Below, in pieces: positions 11,291-23,380 of a DNA stretch of 64,000 nt; position 1 is the first letter of the stretch; each line of letters starts with the position of its first letter. The notes beneath the pieces were generated by a model. That model ran no database searches, had not been told where the DNA came from, and worked only from the letters and a program-made list of their open reading frames with translations. This stretch comes from Beroe forskalii. Taxonomy: Eukaryota; Ctenophora; Nuda; Beroida; Beroidae. The stretch covers positions 421,159 to 485,158 of the forward strand of contig WFMF01000101.1 of NCBI GenBank assembly GCA_011033025.1, written 5' to 3'. The position numbers and the translations under genes are program-made.

Positions 11291-11432
11291 GGTTTAGTAA
11301 CGAGTAAAAATTGCTAACCGTGATATAACACACGAGGGCCAAAGGCCCGAGTATGTTATATCGCATTAAGAACTGAGGCCGAAGGCCGAGGTTTTTATCG
11401 CAGAGGTTTGCAATTTTTACGAGTTATTAAAT
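11291..11432. repeat. Two-hairpin palindromic element
   Basis: An outer imperfect inverted repeat (about 293-316 with 408-431 of 11 kb, AGTAAAAATTGC against GCAATTTTTAC) encloses two hairpins. The first has stem GATATAACA/TGTTATATC with inner GGGCC-AAA-GGCCC (11,322-11,362). The second is CTGAGGCC-GAA-GGCCGAGG (about 11,374-11,392). The layout matches the three-hairpin units at 0.7, 16.1 and 29.5 kb. Confidence 0.65.
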
Positions 11433-11847
11433 TTAAACTGAAGTTATAACATTCCAATAATAAATGCGTTTTGATACAACTTTCAACTTGATTAACAACT
11501 TTATCTGCATTCCGTTATTTCTTAGATAGAAAATTAAATGCAGAATGAGAAACAGTTGACCGGAAATTATTTGAATTTGATTCGGCTTACTGCTTAATAA
11601 TAATAACTTTCAGTTTAACTTTAAGGTCGGTATTCTTCAGACTCGATTTTAATTAATTTTGATTTAAATTTGCCCATATGTGTGCACATGGATCGATCGA
11701 TAGAAACAAGTAAATTTCGATGAATTCTATGTATAGTAAATTGCGTGCACTGTAAAATGCACGTCTTTGACTTTATCAATCCCTTAAACTTCAAGTTAAT
11801 CGATCGATGCATGTTTGTCATTGTACAGTGTGCACACATATGGGTAA

Positions 11848-11987
11848 GGGGCCATCCTTAAAGGACGTTCGCTTAAAGGACGTTCGCAAAATTTTGGCTA
11901 TTTGAGACCCTCCCTCCTACGTCCGCTAACGTCCGCATTGGCCAGGCTCCCCCTCCCCCTTTTGCGGAAGTCCTTAAGGATGGCCCC
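11848..11987. mobile_element. 140-bp MITE with TAA target duplication
   Basis: Inverted ends GGGGCCATCCTTAAAGGAC and, from the right, GGGGCCATCCTTAAGGAC are flanked by TAA on both sides (11,845-11,847 and 11,988-11,990). A 3-bp TAA/TTA duplication with GGG ends suggests the PIF/Harbinger group. A diverged relative lies at 48,542-48,843. It is non-coding. Confidence 0.7.
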
Positions 11988-12199
11988 TAACCCAATTCCA
12001 TATGGCTAACACCCGTATTGTCCCGTACCTAGTATGAGTAGCGTACCAATGTACCATTTCAAATGTATAGCATTAATTGCTCTAAATTTGTAATTCAATT
12101 GCATTTTCAGCCCGGTAGTTTGTCATTGTGATTTGGTTAAATTTTGAATTTAATTTTCCGTGCGGTCTCTCGACTGAATTCAAGTGTGGCGTATTCTGT

Positions 12200-12290
12200 T
12201 GTCTGACGTAGCGCGCGCGAGGGGGTCAGGCAACGCCTGACAAGTATTCTGTACTCGTAGGATGTTACCCTACCCTCGCGCGCGGCGCAA
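12200..12290. repeat. CpG-rich nested palindrome
   Basis: GCGCGCGCGAGGG near 12,211 pairs with CCCTCGCGCGCG near 12,272. Inside lies a perfect hairpin GTCAGGC-AAC-GCCTGAC. The run of CpG in an otherwise AT-rich region stands out. Confidence 0.6.
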
Positions 12291-12320
12291 CGTTCCACAT
12301 TTGGACGTCACTTTGCGCCG

Positions 12321-13315
12321 TCCAACAACAAGTCAGAAGAAAGGGACGGACATCGCCCGTTAGTGGAGACGCTTAGGGACATAAAAAGCAAAATGTAAAA
12401 TTTTTTCTAAAATAGACAATTTTGGTACCAAAAGAAAGCTCTTGTTGAGTAGATTACGAGATCGACTAGACGCAAGCGTGATTCCCTTTCTATGAGTCAC
12501 AATACCTTCCGAAAGGTTTTCACACTTTTGCCCATAACTCGTGATGCTTTCGGCCAATCGTAAAAACTTTGATACCTACGGAAGCAGAATTTTAAGCGGA
12601 ATCCGATGCAATTCTCAAATTTATGATTAGACGCTAATTTGTTATCGTTATCGCCGATTTAAAAAATCGACGCGCATTCATACAATGCTGACAAAATGTG
12701 AAGACCTCTTAAGAGCTGCGTCGTTTGGCGCGCGCGTTCGGCGCCACTTTATTGATTTTGTGACATGCGCGTTACAAATTTTACGAGTTGAGTGACGAAG
12801 GTAGTTTCAGCACATGCATGATTGCGGGGATAATAAACGTGGAAAACACCACGGAGAAGTCACAGATAAGGAAAAGGAATAATATTGTGCATCATTTTAC
12901 AGTACAACGTGAGAACATTAGTACAATGTAATCCAGCCATTAGTTCCCACTTGCCAGGGATGGTGGCAACAGAATTTGAATGAGGAGTGGTAGTTTGAAT
13001 ACGCTTCATGGCAATAATAAGGAGAATAATAAGCTTCATTTTGATTTGATCAAAACAATTCAAATAATGATAAAATGAGAAGCAATATCACAATTCACAA
13101 TAGGTACTATCAAAGTATTCCTATCATGTTTTCTGTTATACATTATATGATCTATGTATATTTAAATTTCGATATCAAAACAAATAATACTTTTTGATTA
13201 TCTAAGGATCAATCATCATGTATGTATGATAATCAGCCGAAATAAACTGGTTAAAAGAGTAGTCAAACTGGGAGGTATGTGGTGACTGGTGTTGCTGGGG
13301 AGTTAAACATTGTTT
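12321..13315. other. Intergenic, nothing recognised
   Basis: No exon or repeat that I can support; open frames are short and lack motifs. Confidence 0.4.
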
Positions 13316-15529
13316 CATATCGCCGGCTGAGTTCAAAACAATCTGAGTGCAAAAAAATCCTATCTCCATTTTTTGTGTACAGCCTCCTGAAAGGCCCCTC
13401 TACCCTTTAGAATCGATTTCAATATCATAGCATGCTATTTAGGCATGTTATACAATTTTGAAAATTATCTTAAATCCACCTTTTAAATATTTTGAGTGTA
13501 AGAAAAGCCTAAGGTACCTTAGGATAATTGATAGATTGATATGCAAAAATAATTGATTCCAACTAAGGAGATAGGATACTTTTATCCTTGACAAGTATCC
13601 TATCTCCAGTCATGTTATAATATTTTTGTCGGTCGTTCTTCTTAACACCTATATTAAATTTGGAGATAGGATACCTAGATGCAAAACATCTTAAGCAAAA
13701 CTTTTACGCAGCATTGTAATACGTAATAGTGTTATTATTGTCCCATTAATACTTAAAAGCTTACTTTCAACCTAAAGCTTGAAAAGACTAGGTACGGTAT
13801 GATTACTCAATCTATATTCCAATAAGCATCATGGACAAGACAGGTATGTTCTTTTTAAAGTTTTAAAAAGGTCGCAGGTGTAACCTTGTTCTTTGATAAT
13901 GAGACTGGGGCACTTCGATGGGTCTGTTAAGTGTTGTGCCTTGTGGTACAACCAGGTTATCAATCTCTCCTGAGGCTTATATCACTCGACTTCACCAAAG
14001 GGTATTCAAGTAAATGAACCCACTCTACCTCAATTCATAAGTAGTTCATGAGGGAGAGTGTCGTGTTAGCAATCAACAGGTTGCTGGTTTGATTCCCACC
14101 CTGACTACTGTGCTAAGGGAGAGGGCTCTTACCTACAGACGCACACGGTTCACTCAACTGTGGGGGGATTGTAACCCCAAAATACCTAGCCCAAGATCCC
14201 AAATTGAGGGTAGGGCTTGTTTTTTTAATGTTTTTTTAGGTTTGGATTTTTTGAACTTTTCGGACATTTCACATCAATGTGTTATTTGTGTTACTCACAT
14301 GTTCTTATTGATACTCAATGGTTTCCAATCGTTACAGATGGCTTAAATCAATATTTTAAGGACTTTCAATTAGCATTTTAGGAGCATTTTAAGAGCCCTC
14401 AGTGCTTTTTGATAAGGATCAACGGAAAAACATGATATAGCACGGGACCTTGGTCCAACAGTGATTAGATAGGAACAGCAAAGGATCAAAAGGTGTCGAA
14501 TTAGACGATACTGGTCTTAACAAGAGAGCCCCGGCCACTCATTACCATGTAGGGGTTAGTCAAGACCCGAGGGTTCTTCAAAATATCGTTCTTGCTTCCT
14601 TGGCTCACTAGGGGCCGGATGACGAAGGGCCAGGGAGTCACCAAGAGTTTCATTGCATCTCAGAGCGAGATAAGAGTCAGGGTGGAGGCTTCATGAGGAT
14701 GCAGGACTTGTGTCACCAGAGGGCCAGGGAAGTGTTGCAGGGAGTCAAATGGGAGTCACTAGGGGAAGGAAAGGACCAACACGGCACCAGGTGAAGGTCA
14801 ACAGATGAATTTCGGCCAGTTGAGAGCCATTTAGCATTCTTGCTTCAATGATGATTGACAAAAGTCAGCCACAATGATCGCCAGAAGACCAGTTTGTAGT
14901 CACTTAGTCACCAAGCAATGATAAAGGCTTCATCAGTCAGCAATGCTTGATTATTGATGCTCAGCATATCTTTCATGAGGTCACAAGGTCATCTGTATGG
15001 CTAAGAGACACCAGCTTCTTGCGAGAGTCGACTTGTTGATGAACCGTGTCCAGTGGAGTCATGATTGATAAATTAGGGTCAGGAGACACCAGCTGTAGGT
15101 CAGGTAGGATCAGGACACGCCAGTTAAGCAGTTATAGGTCAGGTTGGAACAGGAGACGCCAGTAGTTCACTTACGATCAGGAGACACCAGTGAACAGTAG
15201 TGAGAAGGTCAGCTTGACCTGGCCAGGTAGTATCAGAAGACACCAGCTGTAGGTCAGGTAGGATCACGACACGCCAGTTAAAGAGTTAAGCAGTTATAGG
15301 TCAGGTAGGATCAGGAGACGCCAGTAGTTCACTTAGGATCAGGAGACACCAGAAGGTCATGTAGGATCAGGAGATGCCAGTAGGTCAGGTACAATCAGGA
15401 GACGCCATTAGATCAGGTACGAACAGGAGACGCCAGTAGGTCAGATAGGATTAAGAGGCTCAGGTAGGATCAGGAGACACCAGCTGTAGGTCAGGTTGGA
15501 TCAGGACACGCCAGTTAAGCAGTTATAGT

Positions 15530-16281
15530 AGTCTCACGACAGGTTTAGACCGATTTAAAGGGTAGTACTATATCCGTAGAGTCGTGTTGCCACACGCGCT
15601 TTATATCATGTGTTTGTTATGACACACTGTAATTTAATACCAATTTAAATACACATCTACGCGACCTTTGCTTTTGCGTTACAAAATGTGCATATCTCCG
15701 AGGTTTTTGAGCAAAACTTGATGAAACTTTCAGGATATCTAGAGCTTCATAAAAAGCAACATCTCAGCGAAGTTTAGATTCATTTTTGAGCTCCAGAAGC
15801 GGAGTTAAGACCGAAAAGTTCAGTTTTCAAGTGATAACTTAAAGAAACAAAAGACCGGTTTATTTGCCATATCTCAACTTCTGCGAAGGTCAAAAATGTT
15901 AGCTACTCCAGGATTATATTGGCCATATGTTGCCCGTGATATCCTGAAAATTTGATCAAAATTAGCCAAAAAACGGCTGAGTTATGCGCTTTTGTTATGT
16001 GTAAACAAGCATTTTGCTTATTACCATATAAGGTAATGTGTGCTTGTTGTGTTAGGGGTGTGTCTTGTATACACCGTTCGACTACTATAGTACTTTAGAG
16101 GCTCAAACTCACCGCAGAAATATGATTTAGAGCACTCGGCTCAGCTTCGCTTCGCCTCGCACTCTAAATTATTTAAATGTCTCCAGCTACGCTGTCGACA
16201 TTTAAATATTATATAGAGCCCTGCTCTCGCAGGGCTCTATATTGTCTGCGTGTTCGTCTTACGCCTCTAAAGTACATATAG
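15530..16281. mobile_element. Insertion of about 745 bp inside the minisatellite
   Basis: The satellite text ..AAGCAGTTATAG / TTCAGGTAGG.., continuous in the other higher-order copies, is interrupted here by unrelated AT-rich DNA. TATAG lies at both junctions and may be a 5-bp target duplication. The right end is the three-hairpin unit at 16,085-16,281. There is no coding potential. Confidence 0.65.
16085..16281. repeat. Three-hairpin palindromic element in the satellite insertion
   Basis: Outer inverted repeats CTATAGTACTTTAGAGGC (16,085-16,102) and GCCTCTAAAGTACATATAG (16,263-16,281) enclose three hairpins. Stems are ATTTAGAG/CTCTAAAT (125-132/162-169 of 16.1 kb), ATTTAAATGTC/GACATTTAAAT (171-181/197-207, with inner CAGC-TAC-GCTG), and a perfect 14-bp stem with TCTC loop at 211-242. 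The architecture is the same as at 718-888, but the sequence is unrelated. Confidence 0.8.
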
Positions 16282-19200
16282 TTCAGGTAGGATCAGGAGA
16301 CGCCAGTAGTTCACTTAGGATCAGGAGACACCAGAAGGTCATGTAGGATCAGGAGACGCCAATAGGCCAGGTAGGATCAGGAGACGCCAGCTGCAGGCCA
16401 GGTAGGATCAGGAGACGCCAATAGAGCAATAGGTCAGGTAGGATCAGGAGACGCCGGCTGTAGGCCAGGTAGGATCAGGAGAGGCCAGTTATGGGGTAGG
16501 TAGGATCAGGAGACACCAGCTGTAGGTCAGGTTGGATCAGGACACGCCAGTTAAGCAGTTATAGTTAAGGTAGGAACAGGAGACGCCAGCTGTAGTTCAC
16601 TTACGATCAGGAGACACCAGTACACACTAAACAGTAGTGAGAAGGTCAGCTTGACCTGGCCAGGTAGTATCAGAAGACACCAGCTGTAGGTCAGGTAGGA
16701 TCACGACACGCCAGTTAAAGAGTTAAGCAGTTATAGGTCAGGTAGGATCAGGAGACGCCAGTAGTTCACTTACGATCAGGAGACACCAGAAGGTCATGTA
16801 GGATCAGGAGATGCCAGTAGGTCAGGTACAATCAGGAGACGCCATTAGATCAGGTACGATCAGGAGACGCCAGTAGGTCAGATAGGATTAAGAGGCTCAG
16901 GTAGGATCAGGAGACACCAGCTGTAGGTCAGGTTGGATCAGGACACGCCAGTTAAGCAGTTAGAGTTCAGGTAGGATCAGGAGACGCCAGTAGTTCACTT
17001 AGGATCAGGAGACACCAGAGGTCATGTAGGATCAGGAGACTGTCAGGTAGGATCAGGAGACGCCAGCTGCAGGCCAGGTAGGATCAGGAGACGCCAATAG
17101 AGCAATAGGTCAGGTAGGATAAGGAGACGCCAGCTGTAGGCCAGGTAGGATCAGGAGAGGCCAGTTATGGGGTAGGTAGGATCAGGAGACACCAGCTGTA
17201 GGTCAGGTTGGATCAGGACACGCCAGTTAAGCAGTTATAGTTAAGGTAGGAACAGGAGACGCCAGTAGTTCACTTACGATCAGGAGACACCAGTAGTCAC
17301 TACAGTAGTCAGAAGGTCAGCCAGACCTGGCCAGGTAGTATCAGAAGACACCAGCTGTAGGTCAGGTAGGATCACGACACGCCAGTTAAAGAGTTAAGCA
17401 GTTATAGGTCAGGTAGGATCAGGAGACGCCAGTAGTTCACTTAGGATCAGGAGACACCAGAAGGTCATGTAGGATCAGGAGATGCCAGTAGGTCAGGTAC
17501 AATCAGGAGACGCCATTAGATCAGGTACGATCAGGAGACGCCACTACGCCAGTAGGTCAGATAGGATTAAGAGGCTCAGGTAGGATCAGGAGACACCAGC
17601 TGTAGGTCAGGTTGGATCAGGACACGCCAGTTAAGCAGTTAGAGTTCAGGTAGGATCAGGAGACGCCAGTAGTTCACTTAGGATCAGGAGACACCAGAAG
17701 GTCATGTAGGATCAGGAGACGGCAATAGGTCAGGTAGGATCAGGAGACGCCAGCTGCAGGCCAGGTAGGATCAGGAGACGCCATTAGAGCAATAGGTCAG
17801 GTAGGATCAGGAGACGCCAGCTGTAGGCCAGGTAGGATCAGGAGATGCCAGTTATGGGGTAGGTAGGATCAGGAGACACCAGTAGGTCAGGTAGGATCAG
17901 GAGATGCCAATTGGTCAGCTTGACCTGGCCAGGTAGGATCAGTCTAAGACACCAGCTGTAGGTCAGGTTGGGTCAGGACATGCCAGTTTAGCAGTTATAG
18001 TTTTATAGGTCAGGTAGGATCAGGAGACGACAGTAGTACACTTAGGATCAGGAGACACCAGAAGGTCATGCAGGATCAGGAGATGCAAGTAGGTCAGGTA
18101 AGATCAGGAGACGCCATTAGATCAGGTAGAATCAGGAGACGCCAGTAGGTCAGGTAGGATTAAGAGGCTCAGGTAGCATCAGGAGACACCAGCTGTAGAT
18201 CAGGTTGGATCAATACACGCCAGTTAAGCAGTTATAGGTCAAGTATGATCAGAAGAAGCCAGTACGTCAGGTAGGATCAGGAGATGCCAGTAGGTCAGGT
18301 AGGATCAGGAGACGCTAATGGCTCAAACGGTTACCTATTCAAATGTCACTAGTAGGTCACGCAAGAAGTAACAGCTGGACCAACACTCAACAGGAAAGAG
18401 TCTGCTGTCACATATGGTCAATGGTCAGGCTATGGTCGAAAGTCGGAAATTAGGACAGGTAAGAGTTGCCATTAGGCCAGATAAGATTCGTCAGTAGGTC
18501 AGGTAAGAATCGTCACTAGGCCAGGTAAAAGTCGCCAGTAGTTCAGATTAGATTCCTCAGGAAGTCAGGTAGGGTCGTCAGTATGTCAGGTAAGAAACGC
18601 CAGTAGGTCAAGTAGGAGGCGCCAGGAGATCAGGTTAGAGTTTCCAGTGGTTCGATGGGCAGCTGGATCATGGGGAGTAACCAGTCAGTGAGGCATTCAG
18701 GCAACATGCAGGTCACCCGAGGTCACGATTTGGTCAGGCAAAAGTCACCACCTGGATCGGTTAAGGGTTTTCAGTAAGCCAATAGGTCAGGCAAAAGTCA
18801 TCATTCAGTCAGGCAATAGAGCAAGAGGCCCTAGTTGGTCAGGTCAGAGTCACTGATGAATTTGGCAAGAGTTCCAAAGCTTGGCAGCACTCAGCAGGTC
18901 AGCCAGGAGTCACAGTCGATTAGGCAAGAGGTCCCATTGAATAGGTTATAGTCACCAGTGAGTTAGGCAAGAGTTACAAGATGGGGCTGGTATAAGTCAC
19001 CAGTCACTGAGGCAAGAGTCACCAGAAGGTCATCAAGAGTTTCCAGTTAGGCAGGCAATATTGTGCATTTCACTGTTAGGTGATACCTTAGTCCTTCAAG
19101 CTCTGGAAGCATGAAAATAACCGTTTCAAATAAACTTTAAGAGCCACTGAATGTAAAATATAAGTTCAAAAACAACTGATTTTTAAGTTAAAATTCATTG

Positions 19201-19859
19201 GAAAAAGCCCAGAAATTAATAAAATGTAACCCAAAAAACTAAAAAAAAAACCTAGCCCAAGAATCGAAAAAATAGGGTAAGGCTAGGTTTTTTTGGGGCT
19301 AATCCCCCCAACTGTATATTTATTGAATCTTGCCATAGGTGATATTCTATACAAGTCGAGTATACTAACTCCAAAGTAATATACTCAGAACAGTGACTGT
19401 TTTGTATGTTTCTCATTTTTTGACTCCATTTGTTTCTATCTTAACTCCGACTAATATCATTGAAATCATAACTCTGATCATTCTTAAATCCACAGATATC
19501 CTATCTCCAGATAATTGAAATACTGATTATCCTAACTCCAAATACTATCATTAAAATCAGTAAATTTGAACTATCCTAAAACCACAACTATCTTATCTCC
19601 AAATAATTAACAAACCAATTATCCTAACTCCAATTTCAAAAATTCAAATGCTGATTTTCCAACCTGCTTTAGCATTGATAAAAAGGCAATGATTGAGATC
19701 CATAGACAATAACCCAATATAGAATAATCAATGCTTAAAAAATTTCCGATCAAGCAGTATTGGAGGATAATAAGTTTTTTTTGATTATCTCGAAAACTAA
19801 AAGTGGGTGGAGATAAGATAGTTGGATATAGGATTGTTTTGAACTGGACCGGCGATATG

Positions 19860-20629
19860 ATAGATTACGATAAAAAGCAGTACAAAAAGCAGTACAAAAA
19901 GCAGTTCAAAAAGCAGCAAATTATTCAACCGATCACGACCCTTTTCTATATGGTTTTACTTTTATGAATTTTCTGTATTGTATAATTCAAAGTGTTGCTT
20001 TCGAGTGAGCTAATGTATACGTAAATCATGAATTGTGACACTTTTTAACTCGTGCCTTGTACTTTGTAAGTAATTCATCTCACGGCCTCACCCGATACCA
20101 CAAGCATGTTTTCAACATGCGCCATAATCGATGATTATAAGTAAACACTGTCTGGCGTGTAGCACACTATGAACAAATAAGGGACCGAAGTCTCAGTTCG
20201 TTGGAATCCTCTACAAGACGTAGATGTGATATCTCCTGTATACTCCCTTATAGAATGTAGATCATGGCAGATGGCATGGTTTCGAGTGGAGCTAATATTT
20301 CAAGAAGTTGTCCAAAAAGTTCCTATTGGCCCGTCTTCCTTTGAATAGGGGCAATTGAGATGGGGTGAAAATGTTTTAAATATGGGTAAATTTATTTTTT
20401 TAACTTTTAAAAAACTTTTAAAATGTTGTCGGCTTTTGTGGGGGGAAAACTCCTTTTTTTTGGAAAACCCCTTTATGGGCCCGTATTTAACTTTTTCATT
20501 TGAAAAGTGCTTGAGCAGATAATACGTAAAAAAATTACATTTTTAAAAAATAGAATCAAAAGCAGCGCAGGGGTTTTTAATAACAGGTTTGTCGAAAAAT
20601 TTACTGGAAACATTCGACACTATAATTTA
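19860..20629. other. Intergenic, nothing recognised
   Basis: AT-rich. A short AAAAAGCAGTAC tandem repeat lies at about 19,873-19,915. No gene seen. Confidence 0.4.
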
Positions 20630-23380
20630 ATATTCTTGAAGAAGGAGAGGCTGTTGATGTTTTTTTATTTTACTTAGATTTTCTCAAGGAGGCCTTTGAG
20701 TGATACAGAATGCCTCATTATAGACTTTTGAGCAAGCTAGAAAATTTAGGTATAACAGGTAAACTTTTGAGCTATTTGAGGGTTTTCTAAGTGATAGAAG
20801 TATGAGAGTTTATGTGAATGAAGTACTCTTCAGTCAGGAAAGTTTTGTCAGGGTACCACAAGGGTCTGTTCTAGGCCCTTTATTGTTCATTCTATTTGAT
20901 TGATTTGCCTGTTATAAATTAATACTGTTAAAATTGTTTGCTGATGATTTAAAATTGATTGGCAGGGCAAACAGTGCTAAGACAATTAATGATGATTTGA
21001 GACAATTAGAAAAGATGGGAAAACTTATGGCTTTTGAACTTTAATGCATCCAAATGTAAAGTTATGCATTTTAAACTACAATAATAATCAATGAATAGTT
21101 ATAGTTTGAATGAGCAGAAGTATGGAAATATCTCATCCAGGAAAAAGATTTGGGGTTTATAATCTGACTCCCTTCTTTGGAATGATGAGATAAACAAGTC
21201 TATTAGTAAAGCTAATCAAATGTTGAATTGGATAATTAGAAATTTTACTCTTCGAGAAAAGAATGTTATGCTTAAAGGACCAATACACTATACTGAAGTT
21301 GCCGATTTTATTTTACTACCAGCTTCATTTCATAAAATTATGCAGATTAGTGAAAACCCGAGCTCTCTATCTGCTTTCTACACTGAGTTACAGCGATATT
21401 AAGTGTACGTAATTTGATCATGCTGCTACGTCATAAATCACTGATTCGCAGGAAGAGGAATGTATCACCGCACTGCGTAATATCATAGTTTGTGCGGCGT
21501 AGTCGGAAATCATTGTTTGCTTGTCGTGTATTGTTCCACCCTGTTTACTAATATTTTTGAGGACAATAATTATATAGTTTGGAATTGATATTGAAATTAC
21601 TAGGGATCAACTAACTAATAAGCTAACAGTATATTTGCATTACTGATTAATATGATATATCAAAGGGAAGTGAGCAGCTGAAGCACATTAACTTTTATGA
21701 ATAGCACCGTACAGATAGGAAATTAACTCCTACTGCTCTAGTGTTTTACTGGCTCACTTCAAAAATCAGTTCCCGGAACTCAGTTTCCTAGAGTATGAAC
21801 TAGAGTATGAACACTGTAGGTACTGGTCTGGAGTCCATGGAATCATCAGAATGGTCAATGGACATGTCAAGTTCATCGTCATTGGAATATTGAACTTATG
21901 ATTTCGAATGTCCCTCATTGGATTTGATCATTAACTGTTAGTTTCAATCCTATCAGATGGTTTTATGATTACGCTTGGACCCATCAAAATTTTAGATTAT
22001 AGGACTTATGATGTTCATCGGACCACAATTACCATAATCACATCAACATTAGCTGAATTTTCTTAGCCAAGTTAGATTTGCCCAGAACACATTGCTAGTT
22101 TGTTTAAGAAGTTAAAAAGTTAGAAACATATTAATATTGCAATGAATATTGTCAATAAATCACTACATTGTCAACCCACATTATACCACAATCGGACCAA
22201 ATTTTTGGGAATCAAACAAAGGGGTGTCAATAATTGGACAATACATCTATATGACTGATGTTTCAATTTACTCCACAGAGTGACTTAAAGATCAATATTT
22301 AATGATACGCTGTATAAAAAGACAAGATTTGCTAATTTTTACCATGCCCAATATGTATGATCCAGAAGCATTTTGCTTCATCATTTTTCAAAGATTTTAC
22401 CAAATTAGATAATTAGCACAATAATAGAAACCAGTTGATATCATCCATAGTCACCAATTTGAGTAAACAATGCACCCCTGAACCAAAACAAAACAACACA
22501 AAACACATCATTATACAGTGTTTATACACAGCGCTCAGAGGCGTAGCAGCACTAATTATGTCGATATCAGTGATTCGTGACATCATAGCTTGAATACAGA
22601 GTTACACTTTTACACGCTTGTATCTCAGAAATTAGATCACATAGAGAGATCGGAATTTCACTAAAGTGTGTGTAATAAATTGCTGCGTAATATTGGATGA
22701 TTAATCATTTAATTTTTTAAACTCGATTCTATAGTGTATTGGTCCTTTAAGATATACAAAGCTTTGATAAGACCACATCTAGAATATGGAGTTCAGCTGT
22801 GGTGCCCATCTCCTGAGCATGGGAACTGGTCTCTGATTCTTGGACTTGAAGGTGTCCAGAGGCGTTTCACACGCCTCATTGATGGGATGGGCCACCTCCC
22901 TTACTCAGAGAGACTTGGGTGTCTACAGCTGACAACTCTTGCTGAGCGCCGTTTCCATGGTGATCTTATTGAAACTTTTAAGGCTTATAATGATATAAAT
23001 GGGTTGAAGCACATTTTTTAAGTTCAGTAGTCATAGAAGTAAGATTGTTTCCTGTTTGAAAACAAGCAATAATGTTTCTATTGGTGTCAAAAGTTACATA
23101 GAAGGTTTCTAACAGAGAGTAAGAGAACTTTGGAACAAATTACCCTCATATGTCCGTTTGTCAGATTCAGTGATCAAGTTTAAATGTAACCTAGAATTGT
23201 TTAAATCCATTTGTTTGAGTGAAGGCATTTCCTCTGAAGGGTATTATTGGAATGTTTCAAATGAGTTATTATCTAAGATTGAAACTCCTGGGTATTTATT
23301 GAGTAGATCTAGACAGGTTGATTTTTTAAGAGAACATCCATTCATTGCAAAGAAGAAGTATTTCAACTTACGGTATTAGT
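20630..23380 (+). pseudogene. Decayed CR1/L2-type LINE, split by a TTAA element
   Basis: Translation with several frameshifts and stops shows reverse transcriptase blocks in order: YLDFSKAFD-like at about 20,665, GITGKLLSYLRGF at about 20,750, VPQGSVLGPLLF at about 20,850, and the catalytic FADD at about 20,942. After a 1.47-kb insertion (21,276-22,746) the thumb region resumes in frame (IYKALIRPHLEYGVQLW at about 22,752, then LEGVQRRFTRLI), followed by the C-terminal VRELWNKLPSYVR near 23,120. The order and motifs fit the CR1/L2/Jockey side of non-LTR retrotransposons. The 5' end and endonuclease are missing and it cannot be active. Confidence 0.85.
21276..22746. mobile_element. TTAA-flanked 1.47-kb DNA element inside the LINE
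   Basis: Perfect 17-bp inverted ends AGGACCAATACACTATA and TATAGTGTATTGGTCCT are flanked by TTAA (21,272-21,275 and 22,747-22,750). Removing the element plus one TTAA rejoins the LINE reading frame, which proves insertion. TTAA duplication is the signature of piggyBac-type transposition, though the TIR does not begin CC. No transposase is visible. Inner parts near both ends (ATCACTGATTCG-like) are also partly complementary. Confidence 0.85.

Larger units (their letters stand above)
15060..18320 (+). repeat. GTCAGGTAGGATCAGGAGACGCCAG minisatellite with higher-order repeats
   Basis: Units of about 25-35 bp built on GGTCAGGTAGGATCAGGAGA + CGCCAGTA run for 3.2 kb, with looser copies out to about 14.6 and 19.06 kb. 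A longer block beginning AAGGTCAGCTTGACCTGG recurs at about 15,205, 16,640 and 17,310, so the youngest part has a higher-order period near 670 bp. The spacing is not that of CRISPR: units abut and there are no unique spacers. Confidence 0.9.
13316..19859. mobile_element. 6.5-kb inverted-ended unit carrying a minisatellite
   Basis: The ends are inverted copies: TCATATCGCCGG...GTTCAAAACAATC at 13,316 and its complement finishing at 19,859. Further inside, about 14,150-14,245 and 19,245-19,315 are again complementary (CAACTGT-GGGGGGATT...CCTAGCCC). Both flanks repeat the motif TATCCTATCTCCA or its complement many times. The middle (about 14.6-19.06 kb) is degenerate minisatellite. No transposase or other long open frame is visible. 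This resembles foldback-type or large non-autonomous DNA elements. No target duplication could be identified, so mobility is inference. Confidence 0.6.

Noticed and set aside
14600-19060. CRISPR-like regular repeats
   Set aside because: Units abut without unique spacers and vary in length; the host is an animal genome. This is a minisatellite.
22734-23021. Independent gene (95 codons)
   Set aside because: It is the thumb region of a LINE reverse transcriptase that begins 2 kb upstream.
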